In this document: in pieces, positions 23,181 to 31,437 of the stretch | How positions within the stretch are numbered: position 1 is the first letter of the stretch | How the letters are laid out: each line of letters opens with the position of its first letter | NCBI GenBank assembly: GCA_045595445.1 | Contig: JAZOAK010000051.1 | Location: forward strand, 1-45,432 | Direction of reading: 5' to 3' | DNA length: 45,432 bases | Source of the DNA: RGIG3009 sp045595445 | GTDB taxonomy: Bacteria; Bacillota; Clostridia; Oscillospirales; Acutalibacteraceae | Translations under genes and position numbers: made by a program | Notes under the pieces: model-generated | What the model saw: only the letters and a program-made list of their open reading frames with translations | Databases searched by the model: none | Told to the model about the DNA's origin: nothing

Positions 23181-24371
23181 TTATATCAACGCCTTGGTAT
23201 CGCGTGCGATTACCAGTTCCTCGTTTGTGGGGATAACAAAGGCGCGAACAGCGGAATCCGGTGTGGTGATTTCGACTTCCTCACCGTGTGCCATATTGGC
23301 TTTTGCATCCAATTTTACGCCCAAATAAGCAAGTTTTTCCAAAAGTTCGGCACGAAGGGCGTCTTGATTTTCACCAATACCGGCAGTAAAGACAATAGCA
23401 TCCAGACCGCCGAGTGCGGCTACGTAACCACCAATGTATTTCAAAATCTGGTAGCTGCGCATATCCCATGCCAACTGTGCACGAGGATTACCCTGTTCCA
23501 TAGCGGCGGCAATGTCGCGGTCATCACTGGAAACACCGGAAATACCGAGCATACCGGATTTTTTGTTCATCACATCGTCCATCTGAGCGGGGGTCAACCC
23601 CTCTTTTTCCATAAGGAACGTAACGGCAGACGGATCAACGATACCACTGCGTGTACCCATCAAAAAGCCGTCTAAGGGAGTAAGACCCATCGTCGTGTCG
23701 ATTACTTTACCGTCTTTAATTGCAGCCAAGGACGAGCCGTTACCCAAATGGCAGGTGATGATACGGGTACCTTTGCCGTCGGGTTTACCGAGCAATTCAC
23801 AGCAACGAGCAGACACAAAACGGTGCGACGTGCCGTGGAAGCCGTAACGACGGATGCCGTATTTTTCATAGTACTCATACGGCAGGCCCCACAAGTATGC
23901 GACCTCGGGCATCGTTTGATGGAACGCGGTATCAAATACTGCGACCTGCGGAATGTCTTTGCCGAAAGCGGCGGCGGCTGCCTCCATACCTTTCACACCG
24001 GGCGGGTTGTGAAGCGGTGCAAGCGACGCATAATCGCGGATGGTTTGGATAACGTCATCCGTAATACGAACCGAACGGTCGTACTTGGAGCCACCCATAA
24101 CAGCACGGTGACCGATAGCTGTTACGTCTGACAAGTTGTCGATGACCTTTCCTTCACCGGTAGTCAACGCTTCTTTTACTTGTTCAAATGCAGCGGTATG
24201 GTCCGGCATGGTCACCTCTTTTTGAAAGACCTTACCGTTCGCTTTATGAGTAAAACGGCCGTCGATGCCGATACGCTCACACAAGCCCTTAGCAACCGTC
24301 TGCTCACCGTCCATATCAATCAACTGATATTTCAGCGACGAACTTCCGGCATTGATAACCAAAATTTTCAT
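23181..24371 (-). CDS. ackA: Acetate kinase
   Basis: Converts acetyl phosphate and ADP to acetate and ATP, the main energy-conserving step of many fermenters. It has 396 residues, standard for AckA. The N-terminal ILVINAGSSSLKYQL phosphate-binding loop, GHRAVMGG, the family signature GFHGTSHRFVS, ITCHLGNGSSLAAIKDGK, and FTAGIGEN near the C-terminus are all present. ATG 24371 gives MKILVINAG and has AAGGGG ten bases upstream; a TTG nine bases earlier is unlikely. No pta gene is adjacent, so phosphotransacetylase must lie elsewhere. Its promoter interlocks with that of tmcAL. Confidence 0.97.
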   Translation of the reverse strand: MKILVINAGSSSLKYQLIDMDGEQTVAKGLCERIGIDGRFTHKANGKVFQKEVTMPDHTAAFEQVKEALTTGEGKVIDNLSDVTAIGHRAVMGGSKYDRSVRITDDVIQTIRDYASLAPLHNPPGVKGMEAAAAAFGKDIPQVAVFDTAFHQTMPEVAYLWGLPYEYYEKYGIRRYGFHGTSHRFVSARCCELLGKPDGKGTRIITCHLGNGSSLAAIKDGKVIDTTMGLTPLDGFLMGTRSGIVDPSAVTFLMEKEGLTPAQMDDVMNKKSGMLGISGVSSDDRDIAAAMEQGNPRAQLAWDMRSYQILKYIGGYVAALGGLDAIVFTAGIGENQDALRAELLEKLAYLGVKLDAKANMAHGEEVEITTPDSAVRAFVIPTNEELVIARDTKALI

Positions 24372-24396
24372 ACAACCCAATCCCCTTATCTGTATA

Positions 24397-24425
24397 TTGA
24401 TTTTCTTTCGAAAATACGATATACT
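24397..24425 (+). promoter_or_regulatory. Promoter of tmcAL, interlocked with the ackA promoter
   Basis: TTGATT (24397-24402), 17-bp spacer, TATACT (24420-24425). Its predicted start, near 24432, falls within the ackA -10 on the opposite strand. Confidence 0.7.
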
Positions 24426-24427
24426 TA

Positions 24428-24456
24428 ATCATAGTACGAAATGGAATTTTTTTCAA
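24428..24456 (-). promoter_or_regulatory. Promoter of ackA, interlocked with the tmcAL promoter
   Basis: On the minus strand: TTGAAA (24451-24456), 17-bp spacer, TATGAT (24428-24433). It overlaps the opposing promoter, so RNA polymerase cannot occupy both at once. Confidence 0.7.
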
Positions 24457-24494
24457 CTAATTTTTGCATTTTTTTACCACGGAGGTGTAAATTT

Positions 24495-25694
24495 ATGCGT
24501 GTTGCCGGTATCGTAGCCGAATACAATCCTTTTCACAACGGACACGCGATCCATATTGAAAAAACACGCGAACCAAACGGCGGATGTGAAGCCACACATA
24601 TTGTTGCGGTGATGAGCGGCAGTTTTGTGCAACGCGGCGAACCGGCGATCATGACAAAATTTGATCGCGCCAAAGCAGCGCTTGCCGGTGGCGTTGACCT
24701 CGTTGTTGAACTGCCTGTACCGTGGTGTCTTTCTTCGGCAGAAGGCTTTGCATCCGGTGCCGTAGCCTTGCTCAACTCGCTCGGTTGCGTGGACGTTCTC
24801 AGTTTTGGATCGGAAATCGGCAAGATCGAACCGCTTCAAAAAGCTGTCACAATCATGCAAACGCCCCGCTTTTCTTCGTTACTTAAATACCACCTTGGTC
24901 TTGGCATTTCTTTTGCAGAAGCGCAGCAGAAAGCCTTGGCGGAAATTGCAGGTACCACAGCGGCCTCGGTTTTAGATACACCAAATAATACGCTCGGCAT
25001 TGAATATATCAAGGCATTACAGATGTGTGATGCAACCATGGATGTATTTACCGTTGCGCGGCAGGGTTCTCCGCACGATAGTGTGGCTCCCATCGGCGAC
25101 ACTGCTTCCGCATCATATCTGCGTACGCTATTGTCCTCCGACCGTCTGCTTAATACGCTCCCGTATATGCCTGCAAGTTGTGCTGCTGTGGTATCGGATA
25201 CCGCTGATAAAGGACTTTTGCCGGCAAGCGCTACCGCTTTGGATTGTGCCGTGCTTTCCCACCTGCGACGTTTATCGTTAGATGATTTGAAAACACTGCC
25301 AACCATGTCCGAAGGCTTGGAAAACCGTGTATATACGGCGATCCGCAAATCCTCATCCTTGACCGAGTTGGAAGAAAGTATCAAAACAAAACGGTATCCG
25401 TTGACACGTATCCGCCGTCTGATTTGGTCGGCATTTTTAGGCATTACCAATGAGCACACCGCCGCACCGCCGCCGTATATTCGTGTATTGGCAGCAAACG
25501 AACGCGGTAAAGAAATTTTATCTGCTGCCAAACCCACTTTACCGCTTTTATATCGCGCTTCACAGGTGGCAAAGCTGGATGCTGCCTGTGGGCGGTTATG
25601 GGACTTGGAAACGAAAGCAACCGACCTTCATGCTCTCGCATTGCCCTCGCCTCCCCCTTGCGGCACCGATCACACCACTGGCTTAATACGATAA
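24495..25694 (+). CDS. tmcAL: tRNA(Met) cytidine acetate ligase TmcAL
   Basis: TmcAL (YlbM family) forms N4-acetylcytidine at the wobble position of elongator tRNA-Met using acetate and ATP. The start RVAGIVAEYNPFHNGHAIHI contains the nucleotidyltransferase H-x-G-H motif (N-P-F-H-N-G-H); AVMSGSFVQRGEPAIMTKFDRA and DLVVELPVPWCLSSAEGFA follow, all typical of the family. Length (399) is normal. The ATG at 24495 has GGAGGTG seven bases upstream; an in-frame ATG at 24441 lacks one. Its acetate substrate is the product of the divergently placed AckA, a suggestive pairing. Confidence 0.95.
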   Translation: MRVAGIVAEYNPFHNGHAIHIEKTREPNGGCEATHIVAVMSGSFVQRGEPAIMTKFDRAKAALAGGVDLVVELPVPWCLSSAEGFASGAVALLNSLGCVDVLSFGSEIGKIEPLQKAVTIMQTPRFSSLLKYHLGLGISFAEAQQKALAEIAGTTAASVLDTPNNTLGIEYIKALQMCDATMDVFTVARQGSPHDSVAPIGDTASASYLRTLLSSDRLLNTLPYMPASCAAVVSDTADKGLLPASATALDCAVLSHLRRLSLDDLKTLPTMSEGLENRVYTAIRKSSSLTELEESIKTKRYPLTRIRRLIWSAFLGITNEHTAAPPPYIRVLAANERGKEILSAAKPTLPLLYRASQVAKLDAACGRLWDLETKATDLHALALPSPPPCGTDHTTGLIR

Positions 25695-25695
25695 T

Positions 25696-25725
25696 AAAAA
25701 CACCCTGCGAGAGCAGGGTGTTTTT
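25696..25725. terminator. Bidirectional terminator between tmcAL and ftsH
   Basis: A perfect 13-bp stem (AAAAACACCCTGC, loop GAGA, and complement) with T runs on both strands, placed right after both convergent stop codons. It also closes the seven-gene rnj-ftsH operon. Confidence 0.92.
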
Positions 25726-25727
25726 TG

Positions 25728-27665
25728 TTATTCTTCGGGTGCCGCTTCTGCTTGCGATACAAACAAATTCATATTGGAATACGCGGGAATTTCGCGACCT
25801 TCCATAGCGGCACGGAACTGCGTGCCATCCATTTTCTCGTTATCAATGAGATACCGGGAAATTAAATGCAACTTATCCTCATTCTTTGACAAACACTCGG
25901 TGGTCTTCTTGTATGCATCGGTGATAATTCGGTTGATTTCCGTATCGATCTGTGCGGCGATCTGTTCCGAATAGTTGCGCGTATGACCAAAATCACGACC
26001 TAAGAACACCTCATTGGAGTCGGAGGCGCCGAACACGACCGGTCCCAAAGCATCACTCATACCATATTTGGTAACCATGTTACGGGCCGTTTCGGTGGAA
26101 CGCTCCAGGTCATTGGATGCGCCGGTGGAGATATCTTTGATAATCAATTCCTCCGCCACGCGACCACCGAGCAACACTTGGATATCCTCCAACATACGGT
26201 TCTTGGTAAGATGTTTGTGGTCGTTTTCCGGCAAATTCATCGTAAAGCCGGCTGCCATACCACGCGGGATAATGGAAATCTGATGCACCGGATCCTGCGT
26301 CGGGCAGAAATACGATACAATCGCGTGCCCTGCCTCGTGATACGCTGTGATGCGTTTATCGCGCTCCGTGATCACGTGACTGCGTTTTTCTGTACCCATG
26401 ATCACCTTTAATGTCGCTTCTTCAATTTCCTCCATTGTCAACGAATGACGACCGCGGCGTGCTGCCAGTAAAGCCGATTCGTTGAGGAGGTTTTCCAAAT
26501 CTGCACCCGTGAAACCAACCGTTGCCTTGGCAATTACCGCAAGATCTACATCGGGACCCAACGGTTTGCCCTTTGCGTGAACGTGTAAGATCGCCTCACG
26601 ACCCTTGATATCGGGATAATTGACAACAATCTGACGATCAAAACGACCGGGACGCATCAGTGCGGGATCCAAAATGTCGGGACGGTTGGTTGCCGCCATC
26701 ATGATAACGCCTTCGTTTGCGCCAAAACCGTCCATTTCAACGAGCAACTGGTTGAGCGTCTGTTCACGCTCATCGTGACCGCCGCCGAGACCGGCGCCGC
26801 GCTGACGACCAACCGCATCGATTTCGTCAATGAAGATAATGCAAGGCGAATTTTTCTTGGCCTGTTCAAACAAATCACGCACGCGGGAAGCGCCGACACC
26901 GACATACATTTCCACGAAATCCGAACCGGAGATCGAGAAGAACTGCACACCGGCTTCACCCGCTACCGCACGAGCAAGCAGCGTCTTACCGGTACCGGGA
27001 GGGCCAACGAGCAGGACTCCTTTCGGGACACGCGCACCAAGCTCTTTGAATTTTTTGGGAGAGCGAAGGAAATCCACAATCTCACGCAGTTCTTCCTTCT
27101 CTTCATCAGCGCCGGCCACGTCATCAAACGTGGTCTTGCGCTTTTCATCAACAGGCTGCTTAACACGCGCTTTGCCGAAGCCCATCATTTTTCCGCCGCC
27201 ATCCATATTGTTAAGCGAACGGCGCATGGAGATCCACATGGCAATGAACAGGCCCGCGATCAGCAACGATGGCAGGAAACTCAGCCACGGAATGGAGGTA
27301 GGCTGAATATAATTGTATTTAGCAATCTTACCGGCAACGTGCGGCTCAATATCAGTTAAAAAGAGACTGATGTTCGGCACGGTATACGAAAGGATGTCTT
27401 GATCGTTTATCTGGCCGTTACCGTCCACATCCTTACGGAACTCAGGCTTTAAGCGGATGGCGATTACGCCATTGGTGAGGTTAAACTCAAACTCCTCTAC
27501 CTTTTCCTCGCTAAAAAGCTGCACATAGTCGGAATAGACCATGTCGTTTTTCGCTTGTGATCCGGATAAAAACATCCAGACGATGACTAAGATAAGGATC
27601 GGAATGCCGATAAACAACCCTAAGTTGCGCAGCAGCTTTCCGTAATTATTATTGTTAGATTCCAA
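25728..27665 (-). CDS. ftsH: ATP-dependent zinc metalloprotease FtsH, with an EF-hand-like insert
   Basis: A membrane-anchored AAA+ protease that degrades misfolded membrane and short-lived cytosolic proteins as a hexamer. TM1 lies about 14-33 and TM2 about 126-146. The AAA module has Walker A GPPGTGKT (about 217), Walker B IIFIDEID, and the SRH with ATNRPD and RPGRFDR. The M41 protease has HEAGH (about 443) and a downstream Asp ligand. Between the membrane segments, residues 79-90 (DVDGNGQINDQD) match a canonical EF-hand/dockerin Ca-binding loop, which I do not recall from typical FtsH. The start is TTG at 27665 (AGGAG ten bases upstream), seven bases after hpt. It is the last gene of the operon. 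Confidence 0.96.
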   Translation of the reverse strand: MESNNNNYGKLLRNLGLFIGIPILILVIVWMFLSGSQAKNDMVYSDYVQLFSEEKVEEFEFNLTNGVIAIRLKPEFRKDVDGNGQINDQDILSYTVPNISLFLTDIEPHVAGKIAKYNYIQPTSIPWLSFLPSLLIAGLFIAMWISMRRSLNNMDGGGKMMGFGKARVKQPVDEKRKTTFDDVAGADEEKEELREIVDFLRSPKKFKELGARVPKGVLLVGPPGTGKTLLARAVAGEAGVQFFSISGSDFVEMYVGVGASRVRDLFEQAKKNSPCIIFIDEIDAVGRQRGAGLGGGHDEREQTLNQLLVEMDGFGANEGVIMMAATNRPDILDPALMRPGRFDRQIVVNYPDIKGREAILHVHAKGKPLGPDVDLAVIAKATVGFTGADLENLLNESALLAARRGRHSLTMEEIEEATLKVIMGTEKRSHVITERDKRITAYHEAGHAIVSYFCPTQDPVHQISIIPRGMAAGFTMNLPENDHKHLTKNRMLEDIQVLLGGRVAEELIIKDISTGASNDLERSTETARNMVTKYGMSDALGPVVFGASDSNEVFLGRDFGHTRNYSEQIAAQIDTEINRIITDAYKKTTECLSKNEDKLHLISRYLIDNEKMDGTQFRAAMEGREIPAYSNMNLFVSQAEAAPEE

Positions 27666-27672
27666 AGGATGT

Positions 27673-28230
27673 TCACTCCTCTTTGTGAGAATATACGCAA
27701 GGTTTCAACACACCGACGTACGGCAGGTTGCGATAAAATTCCGCATAATCAAGACCGTAGCCGACAATAAATTTATCGGGAACCGATGCGCCGATATAAT
27801 CCGCTGTAATGTTGACGCGGCGGCGTTCGGGTTTATCCAAGAATGTGCAAAGGCGAATGCTGGCAGGGTTTCGTGCGGACAGATTCTTCAAAAGGTAAGA
27901 CAACGTCACACCTGAATCCAAGATATCCTCTACAACCAACACGTCTTTGCCATCCAAAGATGCGTCTAAATCTTTTAGGATACGCACCTCACCCGAGGTA
28001 TTCGTGCCAGAACCGTAACTGGAAACCGACAAGAAATCAATGGCACACGGAACAGTGATCTCGCGCATAAGATCCGCCATAAAAATCAAAGAGCCTTTCA
28101 GAACGCTGACAAGCAACAGATTTTTACCTTTATAATCTTCGCTGATCTGCCGCCCCATATTCCGAACAATCTCGGCAATTTTTTCTTCATCAAACAAAAT
28201 TTCTTCAACGTCAGGGTGCATAGTTTTCAT
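27673..28230 (-). CDS. hpt: Hypoxanthine phosphoribosyltransferase
   Basis: Purine salvage enzyme converting hypoxanthine or guanine plus PRPP to IMP or GMP. It is 185 residues, with LVSVLKGSLIFMADL, the SVSSYGSGTNTSGEVRIL flexible loop, and the PRPP-binding motif DVLVVEDILDSGVTL; PDKFIVGYGLDYAEFYRNLP is the nucleobase segment of this family. The ATG overlaps the tilS stop in an ATGA, and it is followed by ftsH after seven bases: the conserved Firmicutes order tilS-hpt-ftsH. Confidence 0.97.
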   Translation of the reverse strand: MKTMHPDVEEILFDEEKIAEIVRNMGRQISEDYKGKNLLLVSVLKGSLIFMADLMREITVPCAIDFLSVSSYGSGTNTSGEVRILKDLDASLDGKDVLVVEDILDSGVTLSYLLKNLSARNPASIRLCTFLDKPERRRVNITADYIGASVPDKFIVGYGLDYAEFYRNLPYVGVLKPCVYSHKEE

Positions 28231-29585
28231 GAAACATCCTCCTCCTTTTCAATCAATAAAACCGTTTGAGTATCCGCTGTGATACGAACACGCTCATCGC
28301 AACCAAAACCGCACACAAGAACAATACCTTGCTCGTCACATACGATGGGGATCTGATCCCGTAACACAGTCTTATTCTCGTTAAATAACTTTTTCAGTGA
28401 TTTGCCGCAATTCCTGCCGGACGGACGGAAACTATCGCCATCTTGACGCTGACGCAGGAACAAATCGCCGTTTATTTTATCATAGTCAAACGCATTTTGG
28501 AATACCTGTCGGCAAATATTTAGTTTTTGTTCATATTCTGCTTTGGAAAGCAATAAAAACCGGTAAGCGTTATCTCCCACTGTATACCACTCACCAAGCG
28601 TTACGGGAAACGAAAAGAATGGATAGCTGTCGTCCGCAATTGGCTGTTCAAAGAAACGGTCTTTCGTGACACACCAGCGTGCACCGTTTGGTAATACTAC
28701 CGCACCGTTCCCCAATTCCAATGCCGAAAGCAGCAAAGCAATATGACGTTCTTCTGCTGTTTCAACAATACGGCATAAGGCACGAGAACGGATCGGTTCT
28801 TCCAGAGAGAACAGGGCCGTACTCGAATAGGTATCGAGTGTATCGATTTGTGCGTCAGAAACGGCTTTCGCTGCGAGTTTATCGAGAAATTGGTCGGTTT
28901 GCCGCGCTTGTTCAATAAACCGCGTGATAGCACCGATTGCTTGCGGATTGAGAGTACGTAGTTGCGGCATTACCGTATGGCGAATGCGGTTGCGTGCGTA
29001 CGCAGTATCCGTATTAGTGCTGTCCGTAACATACGATAAGCAGTGTTCCACACAGTAAGATTCAATCTCTTCGCGGATACAGGTAATCAATGGACGGATA
29101 ATATTCCCGCGTACCGGCGGAATACCGGTTGCTCCGTGCAATCCACTTCCGCGGCACAAATGCAGCAGAAGTGTTTCGGCGTTATCGTCTGCCGTGTGAG
29201 CTGTGGCAATTTGACAGCAAGGGTAGGTTTGCGCAACTTTTTGAAATGCCGCATAACGCCGCTCTCTGCCAACTTCCTCAACGCCTTTTCCTTGTTTAGC
29301 CGCTAATGCTGCCACGTCGTGTTGTTCAACAATGAGCGGAACATCCCATTTGCGACACAACTCTTCAACAAAGCGCTGATCGCGCAGCGATTCTTCGCCG
29401 CGTAACGAATGGTTGACGTGTACCGCCGTCAGAGCAGAAATACGCTTTTCCGACCGTAAGGCGATCAACAGATGCAATAAGGTAACAGAATCCGCCCCAC
29501 CGGATACGCCCGCCACGACAGCACAATTCGGCGGCAGCATTTGCTCCCGCCGAATGACTTGTAAAGCTTTTTCCTTTACACCCAT
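28227..29585 (-). CDS. tilS: tRNA(Ile)-lysidine synthase TilS
   Basis: Attaches lysine to C34 of tRNA-Ile(CAU) with ATP, changing both codon and amino acid identity; it is essential. The PP-loop motif GVSGGADSVTLLHLL lies at about residues 26-40. VHVNHSLRGEES and ATAHTADDNAETLLLHLCRGSG are TilS signatures, and NRIRHTVMP and the C-terminal substrate domain near DGDSFRPSGRNCGKSLKKLF follow. Length (452) is normal. It starts six bases after dnaB and overlaps hpt by four. Confidence 0.96.
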   Translation of the reverse strand: MGVKEKALQVIRREQMLPPNCAVVAGVSGGADSVTLLHLLIALRSEKRISALTAVHVNHSLRGEESLRDQRFVEELCRKWDVPLIVEQHDVAALAAKQGKGVEEVGRERRYAAFQKVAQTYPCCQIATAHTADDNAETLLLHLCRGSGLHGATGIPPVRGNIIRPLITCIREEIESYCVEHCLSYVTDSTNTDTAYARNRIRHTVMPQLRTLNPQAIGAITRFIEQARQTDQFLDKLAAKAVSDAQIDTLDTYSSTALFSLEEPIRSRALCRIVETAEERHIALLLSALELGNGAVVLPNGARWCVTKDRFFEQPIADDSYPFFSFPVTLGEWYTVGDNAYRFLLLSKAEYEQKLNICRQVFQNAFDYDKINGDLFLRQRQDGDSFRPSGRNCGKSLKKLFNENKTVLRDQIPIVCDEQGIVLVCGFGCDERVRITADTQTVLLIEKEEDVS

Positions 29586-29591
29586 AACGGA

Positions 29592-30947
29592 TCATCCTTC
29601 GTTTTGATGCAACTCCAAAGAGGTAAACTGTGTGAACTCGCCTTGGAACACCAGAGGAACCGTACGCAATTCTCCGTGACGGTTTTTGGAAACAATGACT
29701 TCTGCCGTACCGGTCTGGACAGTAGAAGGATCGCTTTTTTCATTGCGATAGTACTCGTCGCGATACAAGAATAGCACCTGGTCGGCATCCTGCTCAATCG
29801 AACCGGATTCACGCAAGTCGGAAAGTCCAGGACGGTGATTGGCTTGCTTTTCCGTTGCACGGGCAAGCTGGGCACACACCATGATCGGCACGTCAAGTTC
29901 CTTTGCCATGATCTTCAAACTACGCGTGATTTCAGAAACTTCGGTAACACGGTTTTCCGTTTTTTTGCCGGAATGCATTAACTGCAAGTAGTCGATTACC
30001 ACAAAGCCGAGATCTTTGAGTCTGAGAAGCCGTGCCTTCATGGTTGCTACCGTGATACTGGCTGTATCATCCAAATAAATCGGCGCTTGACCGAGTTGAC
30101 CGGCCGCAGATGCCAGACGCGTCCATTCATCGGGGGTCAGGCTACCCGTACGCAGTTTTTTAGAGGAAACTCTGGCCTCTGAGGAAAGCAGACGGTTTAC
30201 CATCTGTTCACGGGACATTTCCAGATTGAAGACCGCCACGGTACGTTTTTGCTGCATCGCAACGTTACGAGCAATATTCAACGCAAAACTGGTTTTACCC
30301 ATACCGGGACGTGCACCGACAATGATCAAGTCGGAACGGTTAAGACCGGTTGTGATCTCATCCAACGCGCTGATGCCGGTTGGGATACCGATATACTTAT
30401 CGCGTTCTTCAGATGTTAACTTATTATAAGTTTCGTAATTCGAGGCGATGACCTCGCGAATAGGGATCAAACCGTCTTGATGCTTATCCTGCCGAATATC
30501 GTAAATTTTTTGTTCAGCCTTCTCAATCAAGTCCTTCGTATCAACACCCGGTTGCAAGGCATCACTCGTAATTTCACGCGATACACGGATTAATCGGCGA
30601 ACATCGTATTTATCCCGCACCATATGAGCATAATTGCTCACGTTGGATATGGAAGGCACGATCTGCGCCAGTTTCAGCAGATAGTTCTTCCCCTCCTCCT
30701 CGGAGAAAAAAGACTCTGCTTTGAGCGCTTCCAGTACCGTGACAAAATCAATGGTTTTGGATTGCAAAAGCTTTTCGAGCATAATCGTATAGATCGCTTG
30801 ATGTTCGGCCAGATAGAAATGCTCCGGCTTTAAGATATCCGCTACCTGTGTAATGCAGTCAGACTCCATTAAAATAGCGCCGAGTACCGCCTGTTCCGCT
30901 TCCAGACTGTGCGGCAAATTCAATTCATCGTAGGTCATTTCAGGCAT
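29592..30947 (-). CDS. dnaB: Replicative DNA helicase DnaB
   Basis: The hexameric 5'-3' helicase of the replication fork (called DnaC in Bacillus). The N-terminal domain (about 10-115) begins with NLPHSLEAEQAVLGAILM. The RecA-like domain has Walker A VGARPGMGKTSFALN (about 205-219), NLEMSREQMVNRLL, Walker B VVIDYLQLM and the motif H4 region GLSDLRESGSIEQDAD with its arginine finger loop. No intein is present. It follows rplI by 33 bases, a very common linkage in Firmicutes, and precedes tilS by six. Confidence 0.97.
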   Translation of the reverse strand: MPEMTYDELNLPHSLEAEQAVLGAILMESDCITQVADILKPEHFYLAEHQAIYTIMLEKLLQSKTIDFVTVLEALKAESFFSEEEGKNYLLKLAQIVPSISNVSNYAHMVRDKYDVRRLIRVSREITSDALQPGVDTKDLIEKAEQKIYDIRQDKHQDGLIPIREVIASNYETYNKLTSEERDKYIGIPTGISALDEITTGLNRSDLIIVGARPGMGKTSFALNIARNVAMQQKRTVAVFNLEMSREQMVNRLLSSEARVSSKKLRTGSLTPDEWTRLASAAGQLGQAPIYLDDTASITVATMKARLLRLKDLGFVVIDYLQLMHSGKKTENRVTEVSEITRSLKIMAKELDVPIMVCAQLARATEKQANHRPGLSDLRESGSIEQDADQVLFLYRDEYYRNEKSDPSTVQTGTAEVIVSKNRHGELRTVPLVFQGEFTQFTSLELHQNEG

Positions 30948-30980
30948 ACGCCCACTTCCCTTCGGTTTCTTGACTTGGTG

Positions 30981-31421
30981 TTATTCCGTAACCATAACGG
31001 TGATTTTTGCGGTAACTCCTTGGTTAAATTTCAGTTCCGCTTCATACGCACCGAACGCCTTGGCATCCGCCATTGTAATTTTTCGCTTATCCAATTCCAC
31101 GCCGTATTGTTCTTTAAGCGCCTGTGCCACTTCCTTAGTGGTGACAGAGCCGAACAATTTTCCATTCTGACCGGCGCGGGCAACGATTTTCACAGTCTTG
31201 CCGGACAAGGTCTTCGCGGCCGCTTCTGCCTCTTGCTTTTCCACCGCTTTGTGATGCTGTTGTGCGGATTCCTTGTTGCGCAGATCGTTCATCGCCTGCG
31301 CATCCGCTTCGATTGCCAGACCACGCGGCAATAAAAAGTTACGGGCATACCCATCGGACACCTGCACGAGTTCTCCCGCTTTTCCCTGCCCTTTTACGTC
31401 TTGTTTGAGAATAACTTTCAT
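30981..31421 (-). CDS. rplI: 50S ribosomal protein L9
   Basis: L9 binds 23S rRNA near the L1 stalk through its N-terminal domain; MKVILKQDVKGQGKAGELVQ and DGYARNFLLPRGLA are the diagnostic L9 start. A charged central helix (about 55-75) links to the C-terminal domain, which holds the GKLFGSVTTKEVAQAL motif. Length (146) is normal. It lies between gdpP and dnaB; gdpP-rplI-dnaB is the standard order in low-GC Gram-positives. Confidence 0.98.
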   Translation of the reverse strand: MKVILKQDVKGQGKAGELVQVSDGYARNFLLPRGLAIEADAQAMNDLRNKESAQQHHKAVEKQEAEAAAKTLSGKTVKIVARAGQNGKLFGSVTTKEVAQALKEQYGVELDKRKITMADAKAFGAYEAELKFNQGVTAKITVMVTE

Positions 31422-31437
31422 ACTGTATGTACCTCCT

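Noticed and set aside
24533..25537. Minus-strand frames of 96-233 codons opposite tmcAL
   Set aside because: tmcAL is a clear full-length family member; the opposite frames show no motifs or ribosome sites.
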